Shown: positions 31,406-40,491 of the stretch, piece after piece
Layout of the letters: each line of letters starts with the position of its first letter
Numbering within the stretch: the stretch's first letter is position 1
Source of the DNA: Oligoflexia bacterium
GTDB taxonomy: Bacteria; Bdellovibrionota; UBA1018; CAIMNF01
DNA: 41,568 nucleotides
Direction: 5' to 3'
Assembly (NCBI GenBank): GCA_903845155.1
Contig: CAIMWN010000258.1
Location: forward strand, 1-41,568
Made by a program: the position numbers and the translations under genes
The notes under the pieces: generated by a model
What the model was told of the DNA's origin: nothing
The model's input: only the letters and a program-made list of their open reading frames with translations
Database searches by the model: none

Positions 31406-32547
31406 AGGCGGAAAACACCACCACTAATTGTGATTCCCGGCCCAAAAGCAATGCAAACAACAATGGCACCATCTTTACGGTTCGGATTTTTCAAAATCGC
31501 CTCCCAAATATGAGGAAGAGTGGCGGATGACATGTTCCCGCGATGCGTGAGCACATCATGACTTTCTATGGTCTGATCAGGCGTAAGCTCCATCACCGCT
31601 TCTACCGTTTCAATAATTTTTGGTCCTCCAGGATGAATGGCATAAATCAAAGGCTGTTGAAACGAAATACCTGCTTGTTCGAAGAGTTTTGCCAGATAAG
31701 GCTTAAGGTAAGTGTTAAACAACCCAGGTACTTCTCTCGACAATGAAATTACAAAATGCGTTGAACCTGGAGTCCAAGTCATGAGTTCGGTGGTATTCGG
31801 AACAATGGTTTCAAGTAAGGATAGAACTTCAAATCCAAGTTTCGGTTTTTTCCGAGTCATGCTGTACTTCATGTGCCCATCTGCGAACAAACTCTGAACC
31901 ACCATTTGTTGCGGATCAAAATCGAGGGGATTCACATGCAAAGAACAAAGTTCATTATGGACTATATCCACTTTGTACGGAACTTCATTTTCTCGAACCG
32001 CTGGAGCACTCGCCGACAATCCACGTGCGAGCCTCAGTGCTGGCAGCGAAGCATAGCACCCCATATGATAGGCGTGAGTGACCGTCGATGGTTTTTCCCA
32101 CTGCGCCACTATTCTTTGTGCAGGACTCGGTGAACTATAGCCTGTGCACGACACGTGAATGAGTTGATCGGGTGCAGATTCTCCTTTTTGTACGGGATAA
32201 AATTCTTTAAATACTTCCTGAACTCGATCGGAGTAAAAACTCATTCTTGAATCAAGAGTGGGAAGATGCGCACTGTTAAAAAAGGTCAGCTCGGATTCAT
32301 TTCCGGGAAGCACCACTACATAATCACCCACCTCAGTGCGACGTTCTTTAATTTTTGAATTCGCAAGGCCAAAGCGTTGCACCTTCGCTTCAATTCTTTT
32401 GCGCTCTATGGGTTTGTCTAAATCAAGAGCTACCCGCTTTTGATTCATTAAAAGCCTAATATCGACCATGTTTTTAACCGACTGGTCTTGGGAGAGCAAA
32501 AACTTGGGACAAACAGAATGAAAATCAGAAATATATACTGGCGTCAT
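31393..32547 (-). CDS. Type III polyketide synthase (chalcone/stilbene synthase family)
   Basis: 384 residues from the ATG at 32545-32547, with GGGAGG about 8 nt upstream; a 37-residue longer form lacks such a site. The catalytic triad is complete: Cys164 (YHMGCYAS), His305 (IHPGGPK) and Asn338 (THRGNMSSAT). The GPG loop is present near 369-371. The homodimer condenses malonyl-CoA units onto an acyl-CoA starter in the cytosol. Bacterial versions make alkylresorcinols, alkylpyrones or tetrahydroxynaphthalene, often lipidic quinols for envelopes or cysts. Its companion genes downstream are truncated or frameshifted, so the final product may differ from that of intact operons. Confidence 0.95.
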   Translation of the reverse strand: MTPVYISDFHSVCPKFLLSQDQSVKNMVDIRLLMNQKRVALDLDKPIERKRIEAKVQRFGLANSKIKERRTEVGDYVVVLPGNESELTFFNSAHLPTLDSRMSFYSDRVQEVFKEFYPVQKGESAPDQLIHVSCTGYSSPSPAQRIVAQWEKPSTVTHAYHMGCYASLPALRLARGLSASAPAVRENEVPYKVDIVHNELCSLHVNPLDFDPQQMVVQSLFADGHMKYSMTRKKPKLGFEVLSLLETIVPNTTELMTWTPGSTHFVISLSREVPGLFNTYLKPYLAKLFEQAGISFQQPLIYAIHPGGPKIIETVEAVMELTPDQTIESHDVLTHRGNMSSATLPHIWEAILKNPNRKDGAIVVCIAFGPGITISGGVFRLCRS

Positions 32548-32667
32548 GTTGAATCCTCCCGTTACGTAGCTGTGATATCGCACTTCACCTAAAACAAATA
32601 GAGCGTTGCGATAACTTAATGTGGAAGCAAAAATAACAACAACATTTTCGGAGTCCAATCTGAGAAG

Positions 32668-33327
32668 GTGAAAACAGAAATAAATTTATTTGCATTTTTA
32701 CTCGCGTTCTTCATTCTACAAAGCGCCTGGGGAAAAGTAATCGTGTATGACCTCACACCACTGAACAGCAAAACCCCCGGAATAAAATTCTACCTCCCCT
32801 TTACTGCTGGGACTCATGAGGGTGAGTCGAATCAGCTTCTAGGTTCAATCACTATCGACACAGAACACTGGAACGATTCTCATGGTGAGTTTCATGTACC
32901 GATTGATTCTATCACTACCGGTAACAAAACGCGCGACTGCCACCTGCGCGAGTCACTAGGACTCAACTACTCCGATGCCCATTACCCAGCAGAACACTCC
33001 TGCACAGATCAGAATCAGTTACCACTTTCAGGAAAACGATCCGTGATATACCCAGAAATCACTTTGAAAATACACTCTCTCAGCAAAACACCCTCCTCCG
33101 ATTTGCTTGAGATTAATGGAACATGGACTATTCATGGCAATTCTCGGGCGGTGAAACTCCCCGTTAAAATGCTGCCTCATGGAAAAGAATTTCAGATTCA
33201 AGGCGAAGCCGAGTTATCTTTAAAAGACTACGGCGTAGAAGTAAAATCGGTCCACCTACTCTTTGTAAGCATATCAGTACACGATCAGGTGAGAGTGCTT
33301 TTCAATCTACTCTTGTCACCGCATTAA
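32668..33327 (+). CDS. YceI-family exported lipid-binding-like protein
   Basis: 219 residues from a GTG, with a signal peptide (hydrophobic 6-20, cleavage after WG). The YceI lipocalin-like beta-barrel is recognisable in LTPLNSKTPGIKFYLPFTAGTHEG, the IPIDSITTGNKTRDCHLRE-like block, and the closing ISVHDQVRVLFNL; the final segment is a variant of the usual strand. YceI proteins bind polyisoprenoid-type lipids in a hydrophobic cavity, mostly in the periplasm. Divergent from the polyketide synthase gene (120-bp gap), it could handle a lipid product of it, though that link is speculative. It overlaps the convergent lipoprotein gene by 26 nt. Confidence 0.82.
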   Translation: MKTEINLFAFLLAFFILQSAWGKVIVYDLTPLNSKTPGIKFYLPFTAGTHEGESNQLLGSITIDTEHWNDSHGEFHVPIDSITTGNKTRDCHLRESLGLNYSDAHYPAEHSCTDQNQLPLSGKRSVIYPEITLKIHSLSKTPSSDLLEINGTWTIHGNSRAVKLPVKMLPHGKEFQIQGEAELSLKDYGVEVKSVHLLFVSISVHDQVRVLFNLLLSPH

Positions 33328-34345
33328 GGGCGTCTTGAAATCGTTTCAATGACTGACCACGAAGACGATCTGCAGGATCAGTGGAGAGCAAGAGAGCCGG
33401 AATATTAAAAGGGTCCAAATTGAGATGATTTAAGAAAACTGAAATTTTCTTATCATTCATCGGATCATATCCGTGAGTTCGTAAAAATGTTTCAGTCTCA
33501 GTTGCAAATTCGAGTGCTCCTGCATTAAATTGAATTTGAAGGATATTTCTCGAGCTGAAATTAGGCGTCCAGCTCCCGTTAAAAATATTACTCCGAATGT
33601 AATCCCAAAACAGCATCAAAGTCCCTGGCGCATCTCCCTCCGAATCAGACGCAGCCAAAACAAAGGCAAATGCCTTGAGGAAATTTTGCCTCACCCTCAG
33701 AAAATAAATGGCGTCTTGTTCTTGAATGAGCACTTGCGCCTGATAATCGGGCAAACTACTCAAGGAGAGCGTTCCATCACTTACTCCCTTCTTAGCGTTG
33801 ATACCGTCTTCAATCATACTGAGCATGCTGACTTGCACTTTACTCGTTCCATTGAGTGCATCGATTTGAGTTTGACTCACGAATTGAATTCCTGCGGCGA
33901 GTGCGTAAAGATTCTGAGCCATATTGGCGTTCGAACTGGGGGAAACATCACTTCGATCACTAATAAATTGTCTTATCTTTAAGAAGAACTCTTGAACGGC
34001 TTCCGACATCAGCGCTTGACGCCCACGATCCGTTTCTAGCATGGGCTTCCAACTTTGATACTCTAAAGAAGCAAGATATTCGGTTGCGAATCCTATTTTA
34101 GTTCCAATATCATTTGAAGCATTCATTGCAGCCAAGGCATTTTGTCGCGCATCTCGCGCTTGCGCTGCTCGAAGGTCAAAGTATAAAACATCTGCATCAC
34201 TCTTTACATCATGGATCGAGTCTCGCATTGAATCAATCGAACCACTCATCTTACTGATCGAATCATGCATGTCCGAGAGCTCGCCAGTGACTCCACAGCC
34301 TGCCGAAAATAGAATAAGTAAGCTTGAGAAGATTAGACTTTTCAT
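33302..34345 (-). CDS. Lipoprotein with N-terminal coiled coil, function unknown
   Basis: 347 residues. Lipobox ends at Cys17 (LFSAGC). Residues about 22-60 form a heptad-like coiled coil (MHDSISKMSGSIDSMRDSIHDVKSDADVL), followed by a mostly helical body. No catalytic motif or family was recognised. It is expected on the periplasmic face of the inner or outer membrane. The ATG has only a weak ribosome site. The gene downstream on this strand is the decayed PKS operon, separated by the convergent YceI gene. Confidence 0.75.
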   Translation of the reverse strand: MKSLIFSSLLILFSAGCGVTGELSDMHDSISKMSGSIDSMRDSIHDVKSDADVLYFDLRAAQARDARQNALAAMNASNDIGTKIGFATEYLASLEYQSWKPMLETDRGRQALMSEAVQEFFLKIRQFISDRSDVSPSSNANMAQNLYALAAGIQFVSQTQIDALNGTSKVQVSMLSMIEDGINAKKGVSDGTLSLSSLPDYQAQVLIQEQDAIYFLRVRQNFLKAFAFVLAASDSEGDAPGTLMLFWDYIRSNIFNGSWTPNFSSRNILQIQFNAGALEFATETETFLRTHGYDPMNDKKISVFLNHLNLDPFNIPALLLSTDPADRLRGQSLKRFQDALNAVTRVD

Positions 34346-34427
34346 CTGCTATTTTTAGAACGGGCAAACGAGGAAGCCTAATTATGTTTCTTTAATGCCG
34401 CTCTGCCACTACAAAATGGAAAGCGTA

Positions 34428-35210
34428 TTAATTTCTCATCATTTGCGGCCAATTTGCCGTATTGGTAGCACGTGCAGTCTGACATTGTGAAGAAGTGAGC
34501 GACGAAGTATTCGGCCCGATATAGGGGTTCATTAAGTTCGTATCGTCAGTCACGTGATAGAGCCCCATATAGTGCCCAAGCTCATGCCCCACCGTCATTG
34601 GATTTCTTGCAAACAAACTTTCCACGAGCGTGCCATAAGGTCCACCGCCTGGCATCTCGGTGACCGCAATGGTTGAGCCCGTAAGTGCTCCCACTACTAC
34701 CACTAAGAATTTATCTGACTCAGCGAAGGCGGATCGCACTTGGCTTCCATCGTTTTGCCAATCAGAATTAAAAGCCAAACCACGCGTAGTAGGATCAACG
34801 GATTCATATTTCTCAAGTTGAAATCCAATATTACAAGTACTCCAAATACTATTCATACCGATCACTAAAGTACTGGCATCCGCTTCTGGAAGCAAAACTC
34901 CAGAAGAGTTTTCATAAGACTCAATTTTAAGACCAATACATTGATGATTTAAATCAGTCGTCACACAACTCGGCAGTCCTAACGGATTTTTACTTACCGG
35001 AGCCCCCGGCGGTGTGCTTTGCGTTTGGCCCGGAGAACCGGCTGTTACCGGCAAGGAAACCGGAGCTACCTGTCCTGCCCCCAGTGACCCGGCAGAACTT
35101 ACCGATCCCAGGGCGAGCTTATCATTCCCACAGGCGGTGAGGCCGAGGCTCAAGGACATGATTAAAATGGTGGTTTTTTTTGGGTCAGCGTAACGTGAAA
35201 AAATACTCAC
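34428..35210 (-). CDS. Metzincin-type zinc metalloprotease lipoprotein
   Basis: 260 residues from the GTG at 35208-35210, chosen because AGAGG lies 7 nt upstream and the lipobox then falls at a usual position (GLTAC, Cys27). A Pro/Ser/Gly linker (about 35-78) leads into a catalytic domain with the full metzincin zinc motif HELGHYMGLYH (His209, Glu210, His213, His219) and a Met-turn at LMNP (Met227). The first-strand and Cys pattern suggests a pappalysin or matrixin-like member; I do not assign a subfamily. Displayed on the envelope, it would degrade extracellular or host/prey protein. It lies 82 bp upstream of the coiled-coil lipoprotein gene. Confidence 0.85.
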   Translation of the reverse strand: MSIFSRYADPKKTTILIMSLSLGLTACGNDKLALGSVSSAGSLGAGQVAPVSLPVTAGSPGQTQSTPPGAPVSKNPLGLPSCVTTDLNHQCIGLKIESYENSSGVLLPEADASTLVIGMNSIWSTCNIGFQLEKYESVDPTTRGLAFNSDWQNDGSQVRSAFAESDKFLVVVVGALTGSTIAVTEMPGGGPYGTLVESLFARNPMTVGHELGHYMGLYHVTDDTNLMNPYIGPNTSSLTSSQCQTARATNTANWPQMMRN

Positions 35211-35669
35211 TATGCACCTCTTCCGTGATGGGTTTAAATCAGAACTACATCCGTGCAGCTCTTCCACTTATTATTAAACATAAACTGGAGGTTGGCGGTT
35301 AAAAAACCCCAACAACAGAAATAAAGCCTGTTTTATGGTTTTAAACGACTTGGGAGCTAACACAACGTTCTAATACTTACACAATGACCGTTTAACTCTT
35401 CGCGCTGACTAGGCAAAACTCCTGGGGCAAGCACGGGCGAAGTTTGAGACGACTGGATTTAATAAAATGAGCTCATATTAATGGAATAATGATCGCCTTA
35501 CCTAGAAATAGAGCATCCATTGCCCTAAACGCAGAGCGCATGATTCCCATTCAATACTGAAGTGATAAAATTTCATTTTTTTACGTTTTGCGCCCATCGC
35601 CATGCATTTTTTTTCTATACAGTACCACTTTCAGATGTAACGATTGACCGATCCGGGGGGAAATGAAAC
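35211..35669. other. 459-bp intergenic region between divergent protease and DUF3465-like genes
   Basis: No supported ORF. It contains a bulged inverted repeat at 35291-35313 (GTTGGCGGTT / AACCCCAAC), AT-rich stretches, and presumably both divergent promoters. No sigma-54-like site with correct spacing was found. A GGGGGGAAA purine run precedes the plus-strand start at 35670. Confidence 0.6.
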
Positions 35670-36167
35670 ATGAAGTTATCTCTTGCTTTGCTCGGTTTTA
35701 CCTTAGGTTTTAATCAGTTCGCGTTTTCAATGGATTGTTACGATACGAATCGTGTGGCTAAACTAGCCAACAATAATCAACAAGTTCTCACGTGGCTAAA
35801 AGGCACGAATACTGACTGGCACCGCGCCTATATTACTGGCGTGGTAGTTCTACGTAAACCAGATCAAACGGGTCATTCGCATTACGTAATTGATTTAGAT
35901 GGAGACGGCAAAGGTGATGTGGAAGTCATTTATCAAAATGATTTTGGCGACATTCCTTCCATCAATCAAGGCAACACGATTACCGCATGTGGCGACTTCA
36001 AAGTGGATCACCAAAACTTTTCTAGCGGCGGCTTTGTTCACTGGGTTCACTGTAATCCTCGAAATAAAGAACCCAATCATGCAAATGGTTTTGTGGCAGT
36101 GAATGGCGTCACTTACGGAGTCAATGCTCCCGCCGGTGAGCCTGCCTGCAAAATGCCCAATTTCTAG
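35670..36167 (+). CDS. DUF3465-like exported protein
   Basis: 165 residues with a signal peptide (cleavage near AFS, about 20). The mature domain resembles the DUF3465 OB-fold-like family: an ITGVVVLRKPDQTGHSHYVIDL strand pair, a central VIYQNDFGDIPSINQGNTI segment, and the terminal GGFVHWVHCNPRNKEPNHANGFV signature with VNGVTYG. Four Cys residues may form disulfides. The family is periplasmic and of unknown function. A DGDGKGD stretch (about 74-80) looks like a calcium-binding loop. The family call is from motif memory. Confidence 0.75.
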   Translation: MKLSLALLGFTLGFNQFAFSMDCYDTNRVAKLANNNQQVLTWLKGTNTDWHRAYITGVVVLRKPDQTGHSHYVIDLDGDGKGDVEVIYQNDFGDIPSINQGNTITACGDFKVDHQNFSSGGFVHWVHCNPRNKEPNHANGFVAVNGVTYGVNAPAGEPACKMPNF

Positions 36168-36264
36168 GCTAGCCTGGATCTAGCCATCGATTACCTGATT
36201 CAATAAACGCCCAATTTACTCAACTACCATTGTTTAATTATTCGACAAGCAATGAAAAATATTC

Positions 36265-36283
36265 AAAACCGATAGGTTTTTTT
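36265..36283 (+). terminator. Weak terminator-like hairpin
   Basis: AAAACC-GATA-GGTTTT followed by TTT: a 6-bp stem of low GC content, about 100 nt after the DUF3465-like gene. Plausible, but weak. Confidence 0.4.
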
Positions 36284-36313
36284 GATCTGATATCCATTCT
36301 AATGCGCTTGAAG

Positions 36314-36330
36314 TCGGCACGATCTATGCA
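36314..36330 (+). promoter_or_regulatory. Sigma-54 promoter of the glucoamylase gene
   Basis: TCGGCACGATCTATGCA: GGCACGA intact, TGCA intact, 10-nt GG-GC spacing, 12 of 14 positions match. The predicted start near 36341 gives a 42-nt leader with a TAGGAT ribosome site. Confidence 0.78.
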
Positions 36331-36382
36331 ACTCCTTGTGTTTTGATCAAATCCCGTCATACGAGTTTATAGGATATTTTTT

Positions 36383-37966
36383 ATGCAACCCATACGTCAG
36401 TCCATCATCAGCACACTCATCTGCTCTCTCATTTCCATGAGCGTGAATTCAAATTCGTATGCAGCCAACTGCAATGCCATCGCTAATGTGAATCAATATG
36501 AAAGTAATGACTCATGGATTGCAAAAATAAAAATCACAGCAGAAAATTTTATCGTCGCTGCCATTGCTCCTGAAGGCGGAAGCCCGGGCTCCGTCATGGC
36601 ATCACCGAGTCGCGGCGATCCAAGCCATCCCGTTAGTCAAAACTATTTTTATCATTGGAAGCGGGACTCTGCACTGACGATGAAAGAAGTTTTCTATTTG
36701 GCAATGGGTGCGAAGGCAAAAGGCGATGTAAATAAGATGAACAAATATTTTGGTCTGCTCAGCGATTACGCCAGCTTTTCAAGAGGTCTTCAACTCACCC
36801 CTAATCTAAGCAGTGATATTGACCACAATGGCGTTCGCAATGTGGATGGTCGCGGAGTGGGAGACCCAAAATTTAATATGAACGGAACTGCATATTGGGG
36901 CGAATGGATGAGACCTCAGAATGACGGACCAGCTCTAGAAGCGCTTACCCTCATGCTTTATGCGAGGGCGCTGATTGCAGACGGTAAAATGGATCAGGTG
37001 CTCAAAACCCTCTATAATCCGACCCTCCCCGCGAATACCGTCATCAAAGTAAATTTAGAAGCAACTGCAAAATATTGGAGTGAGCAAAGTGGAAATGTCT
37101 GGGAAGATAAAAAAGGCGATCACTTTTTTACTCGTCTCGCACAATGGAAAGCAATGAAAGAAGGCGCCGATTTCGCGCGTCTCATGAATGACCCTTTCGC
37201 TGCTGATCACTATAGTCAAATTGCAGCTACCATTCAGCCAACTTTGAATCAATTTTTTAATCCTGCCGATGGTTACATTCACGCTACCGTCAATCAAACT
37301 TCCGGCATTGACAAAGGTGCTTCACTCGACGCTGAAATCCTTTTTGCAGTCATTCACAGCGCTGAATTGGGTCAACCCTTCTCAATATTAGACGACCGGG
37401 TAATGGCTACTCTTTTGAAACTAGAACAAAGCTTCATGCCCATTTATGCCATCAACAAAATTAAGACATCAGCGGCGGGAGAACCGCTCGGAACTGCGAT
37501 TGGACGTAATCAAGAAGACAAATATAATGGCTACACTACAGACGCCACCTCACTCGGAAATCCTTGGTTCATCTCTACACTTGGAATGGCTGAAGCATAT
37601 TATCAATTTCGAAACGCATTAAATATCGTAGGAAACATTACGGTAAGTCCGTTGAACGTAAACTTTTTGAATGCGATCGGAATGTCGAAACACCTCACTC
37701 CCGGAATGGTAATTAAAAAAGGAAGCGTACAGTGGAGTGATCTCGTGGTATCTGCAAAACAAAAAGGCGATGGCTTCATTCAACGCTCAAAATTCCATTC
37801 AGCAGCAGACGGACACTTCAGCGAACAGTTCAACAGAGATACCGGTACCGAAGAAGGGGTAGCTGACCTCACCTGGAGTAATGATGCATTCCTCAGCCTT
37901 GATCGCTCCATGACCTTCAGTCTTGCTGATTTAGCAACTCGCCTTGGCTTGACGCACTTATATTAA
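36383..37966 (+). CDS. Secreted glucoamylase (GH15)
   Basis: 527 residues with a signal peptide (cleavage near SYAAN, about 27). GH15 hallmarks: NYFYHWKRDSALT near 87-99, YWGEWMRPQNDGPALEAL near 171-187, the candidate general acid Glu241 in NVWEDKKGDHFFT, and the general base Glu481 in GHFSEQFNRDTG, followed by WSNDAFL. The (alpha/alpha)6 enzyme releases glucose from the ends of starch- or glycogen-type glucans. The length matches a single catalytic domain without a starch-binding domain. Export implies use of external or prey-derived glycogen. A sigma-54-like promoter lies upstream. Confidence 0.93.
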   Translation: MQPIRQSIISTLICSLISMSVNSNSYAANCNAIANVNQYESNDSWIAKIKITAENFIVAAIAPEGGSPGSVMASPSRGDPSHPVSQNYFYHWKRDSALTMKEVFYLAMGAKAKGDVNKMNKYFGLLSDYASFSRGLQLTPNLSSDIDHNGVRNVDGRGVGDPKFNMNGTAYWGEWMRPQNDGPALEALTLMLYARALIADGKMDQVLKTLYNPTLPANTVIKVNLEATAKYWSEQSGNVWEDKKGDHFFTRLAQWKAMKEGADFARLMNDPFAADHYSQIAATIQPTLNQFFNPADGYIHATVNQTSGIDKGASLDAEILFAVIHSAELGQPFSILDDRVMATLLKLEQSFMPIYAINKIKTSAAGEPLGTAIGRNQEDKYNGYTTDATSLGNPWFISTLGMAEAYYQFRNALNIVGNITVSPLNVNFLNAIGMSKHLTPGMVIKKGSVQWSDLVVSAKQKGDGFIQRSKFHSAADGHFSEQFNRDTGTEEGVADLTWSNDAFLSLDRSMTFSLADLATRLGLTHLY

Positions 37967-38060
37967 TTCCATAAAATTAATTTACTAAAATCGAGTTCAT
38001 CCATCATTCCGCGACCTTCGGGAATTCTAAATGCCCAATTTTTTTACTCAAGAATTCACT

Positions 38061-38088
38061 TTGACTTTTGCTGCATGTGTGTTACCAT
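38061..38088 (+). promoter_or_regulatory. Sigma-70-type promoter of the RRM protein gene
   Basis: TTGACT (38061-38066), a 16-bp spacer and TACCAT (38083-38088). The transcript would start near 38095, giving a leader of about 80 nt with a repeated TCTTCAGG. Such long leaders are common in cold-inducible RNA-binding protein genes. Confidence 0.5.
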
Positions 38089-38174
38089 TGGCTTGTCATT
38101 AATTTGCTTCTTCAGGGTCTTCAGGTAATTTCGCCTTTTGTCTTCTTAAGTGGCTCCCAACCTTAGGAGGTCTT

Positions 38175-38474
38175 ATGGGTAAAAAACTATATGTCGGGAA
38201 TCTTCCCTTTTCAGCAACCGATCAAACTTTGTTAGACACATTTTCACAATGTGGAACAGTTGATTCAGCTCGCATCATTATGGATCGCGAATCTGGACGC
38301 AGCAAAGGCTTTGGATTCGTAGAAATGTCTACAGACGAAGAAGCTAACGCAGCTATCAATAAATTCAACGGAGCAGACTATAACGGTCGTCCAATGACTG
38401 TTAACGAAGCGAAGCCAATGGCTCCTCGTGATAACAGCCGTGGCGGCGGCGGCGGCGGACGTGGTCGCTACTAA
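38175..38474 (+). CDS. RRM-type glycine-rich RNA-binding protein
   Basis: 99 residues, one RRM domain: RNP2 as LYVGNL (5-10), RNP1 as KGFGFVEM (about 44-51), then a Gly/Arg-rich tail ending RGGGGGGRGRY. It matches the small cyanobacterial and proteobacterial Rbp proteins, cytosolic single-stranded RNA binders or chaperones often induced by cold. An ideal AGGAGG site precedes the ATG, and codon use and the strong terminator suggest high expression. Monocistronic. Confidence 0.95.
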   Translation: MGKKLYVGNLPFSATDQTLLDTFSQCGTVDSARIIMDRESGRSKGFGFVEMSTDEEANAAINKFNGADYNGRPMTVNEAKPMAPRDNSRGGGGGGRGRY

Positions 38475-38512
38475 GCGATATACGTTAGCTAGCTCAAACT
38501 AGTTTAAGAAAA

Positions 38513-38544
38513 AGCCTCTCTGTGTTTCACAGAGGGGCTTTTTT
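38513..38544 (+). terminator. Rho-independent terminator of the RRM protein gene
   Basis: The 12-bp stem AGCCTCTCTGTG (38513-38524) / CACAGAGGGGCT (38528-38539) has one wobble and a TTT loop, and is followed by TTTTT. Confidence 0.93.
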
Positions 38545-38739
38545 CGTTTGTGGGGGAGGTTGAAAACGCCGCCCCCTACTCTGTACTCAATGAAATCAAT
38601 TTAATCTTGATGTCTTTCATCTTATAAAATTTCCGCCCATTTCACTCAAGTAATATGTATAAATACATTCAAAGGAAATCCGCACCAGCATCACGGGAAA
38701 TCAATCCCTCAATCTTGGAACGGTATGATTGGAATTTAC

Positions 38740-40359
38740 ATGAAAAACAAGCAATTGCACTTCTCTTTACTGCCCCTGTTATTCTTCGGAACTCAAGCTT
38801 TGACGCTGAGTTCAGCTCATGCACAGCAAATACAGACAAATTCAGGCAGCATTGCACCAGCGTCTGACAAGTTATTTCAGGTTCGTGAATTCACCTGTGA
38901 GGTAATGATGTGGGACTTTGAATCCCCGCTCCAGATTGAAATGGCGATTAGGGATATTAAAAAATATGGAGCGTCGAAATCCGGCAAGGTCTTCAAGGTC
39001 TTTCAAATCAATTTAGACAATTTAATTCTTTATAGTTCATACAACAGGCAAGTGAAACTGAAGTCGGTTCAAAGAAATGACCAATTCATACAAATAGAAA
39101 TCCAATCTCCTGACGACTGGCAAGCGTTACAGTTCAATCTATATAAAGAAGCGGAACTAAGAATAGTTAAACGCGATCTAAACGAAAGCCAATTGGAGAG
39201 AAAACAAGAAGCAGCTCGAGCGAATGTAAGTAATTTAGTCTTTAATTACGTTTCAAAATTCTTTAACGGAACCGTCTCTGCCGACGAAGCAAGAGTCCTT
39301 GAGTCGAAGATGATTCATACCATTTTTGTAGACCCATTATTTCAAACCAATCCAGCCCTCTATTTACGCACTTGGAAACAGTATCTCGCAAACCTCAGAC
39401 AACAATATCCAACATCACCGGTGAACCAAAGCATGGCGATGCTATTTTTAACATCTCTAGACTCTCAAGGTAGACTTGAAGAATTTGCCGAAGGGGTCAA
39501 GTTATCCAACTATGTTGCTAGATCTGGCAATGAAGAATTAATCTCATTAAAATGGTCTGCGGAACTAAAAAGAGCAATTAACACTACTGTCGAATATGGT
39601 GTGATGAGAACTGGCGATTGGTCCCTTTTTAATAAAAAAGAGGCTCAGAGAAGTGCAGCCGCGGCTGAGAGCATTATTTTAGAAATGATCCTACCTTCAG
39701 CAGAGTTTCAGAAAAACCCTGGTTTATTCCTGGAAAATTTTGCTAAAAATAATTCATATCTCAATCCAAAAGACTCCGCGCGTGCAGTGAAGGCAATCAC
39801 GTGGCTCTTAGATACGGACAGAGAGATTTTTGCAGCAATACGTGCAGCTCAGTTGATCGAGCCAGTTGCTGAAACTACAGACCTAGTAACGACTGAGACC
39901 TCTATCGAGTCGCAGTCACGTTTTACTAAAATCCAACGTGATCTGGCGATATCAAAAATTGAATACCCCGAGATTTTTGAGCAAATCAGGTATCTTGGTC
40001 TCGACATTAGCAAAATAGCTCGTCAGATCAAAGCAGTTGAAGACAATACCGAAGTTCGAAATGCACTCGCAGCAAAGGACAGCGCACGCATTACTTCTGC
40101 AGTGACCAAGCTTCAATCAAAGATTGAAAGTGATCAAACCACTAGTTATTCACTCGAACTCATGCGCATCGTTGAAAACCGTGAAGGCCTTAACACTTAT
40201 GATCTGATGAATGTGGAAAATAAGAAGAAAGCCAATGAGATACTCTCCATCTACCAAAATTATCTTGTTGTACTCATCAAACGTCATCACACTAATATGG
40301 AGTTACTTGCGAAATTGCTAGACTCTAATAAAGGCACGACTGATCAGAACTCACCCTAA
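38740..40359 (+). CDS. Exported protein of unknown function (539 aa)
   Basis: 539 residues from the ATG at 38740-38742, preferred because it opens directly on a signal peptide (MKNKQLHFSLLPLLFFG, cleavage near AHAQQ) with GGAA upstream; an ATG at 38725 would add five residues. The N-terminal 110 residues of the mature protein look like a mixed alpha/beta domain; the rest is almost entirely helical and rich in Ala, Lys and Glu, recalling repeat or coiled-coil scaffolds. No motif or family was recognised. Isolated gene; no partner is evident. Confidence 0.75.
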   Translation: MKNKQLHFSLLPLLFFGTQALTLSSAHAQQIQTNSGSIAPASDKLFQVREFTCEVMMWDFESPLQIEMAIRDIKKYGASKSGKVFKVFQINLDNLILYSSYNRQVKLKSVQRNDQFIQIEIQSPDDWQALQFNLYKEAELRIVKRDLNESQLERKQEAARANVSNLVFNYVSKFFNGTVSADEARVLESKMIHTIFVDPLFQTNPALYLRTWKQYLANLRQQYPTSPVNQSMAMLFLTSLDSQGRLEEFAEGVKLSNYVARSGNEELISLKWSAELKRAINTTVEYGVMRTGDWSLFNKKEAQRSAAAAESIILEMILPSAEFQKNPGLFLENFAKNNSYLNPKDSARAVKAITWLLDTDREIFAAIRAAQLIEPVAETTDLVTTETSIESQSRFTKIQRDLAISKIEYPEIFEQIRYLGLDISKIARQIKAVEDNTEVRNALAAKDSARITSAVTKLQSKIESDQTTSYSLELMRIVENREGLNTYDLMNVENKKKANEILSIYQNYLVVLIKRHHTNMELLAKLLDSNKGTTDQNSP

Positions 40360-40434
40360 AACCAGTTCTCCATAAACTAAAACTATTTAATCATGCGTGA
40401 CCGATACCAACCTATGTTAATTAAATAGCGCGTA

Positions 40435-40463
40435 TTTACAAAAGCGCAGCCATCCGTTATAAT
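40435..40463 (+). promoter_or_regulatory. Sigma-70-type promoter of the 177-aa exported protein gene
   Basis: TTTACA (40435-40440), a 17-bp spacer and a perfect TATAAT (40458-40463). The start would be near 40470, 22 nt before the ATG. This is the clearest housekeeping promoter in the window. Confidence 0.85.
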
Positions 40464-40491
40464 GGCTTCAATTTCAAACTCGGAGTAAAAC

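Noticed and set aside
38552-38576. GGGGGAGG/CCGCCCCC hairpin after the RRM gene terminator
   Set aside because: It has an internal mismatch and no T-run, and a much better terminator lies directly upstream.
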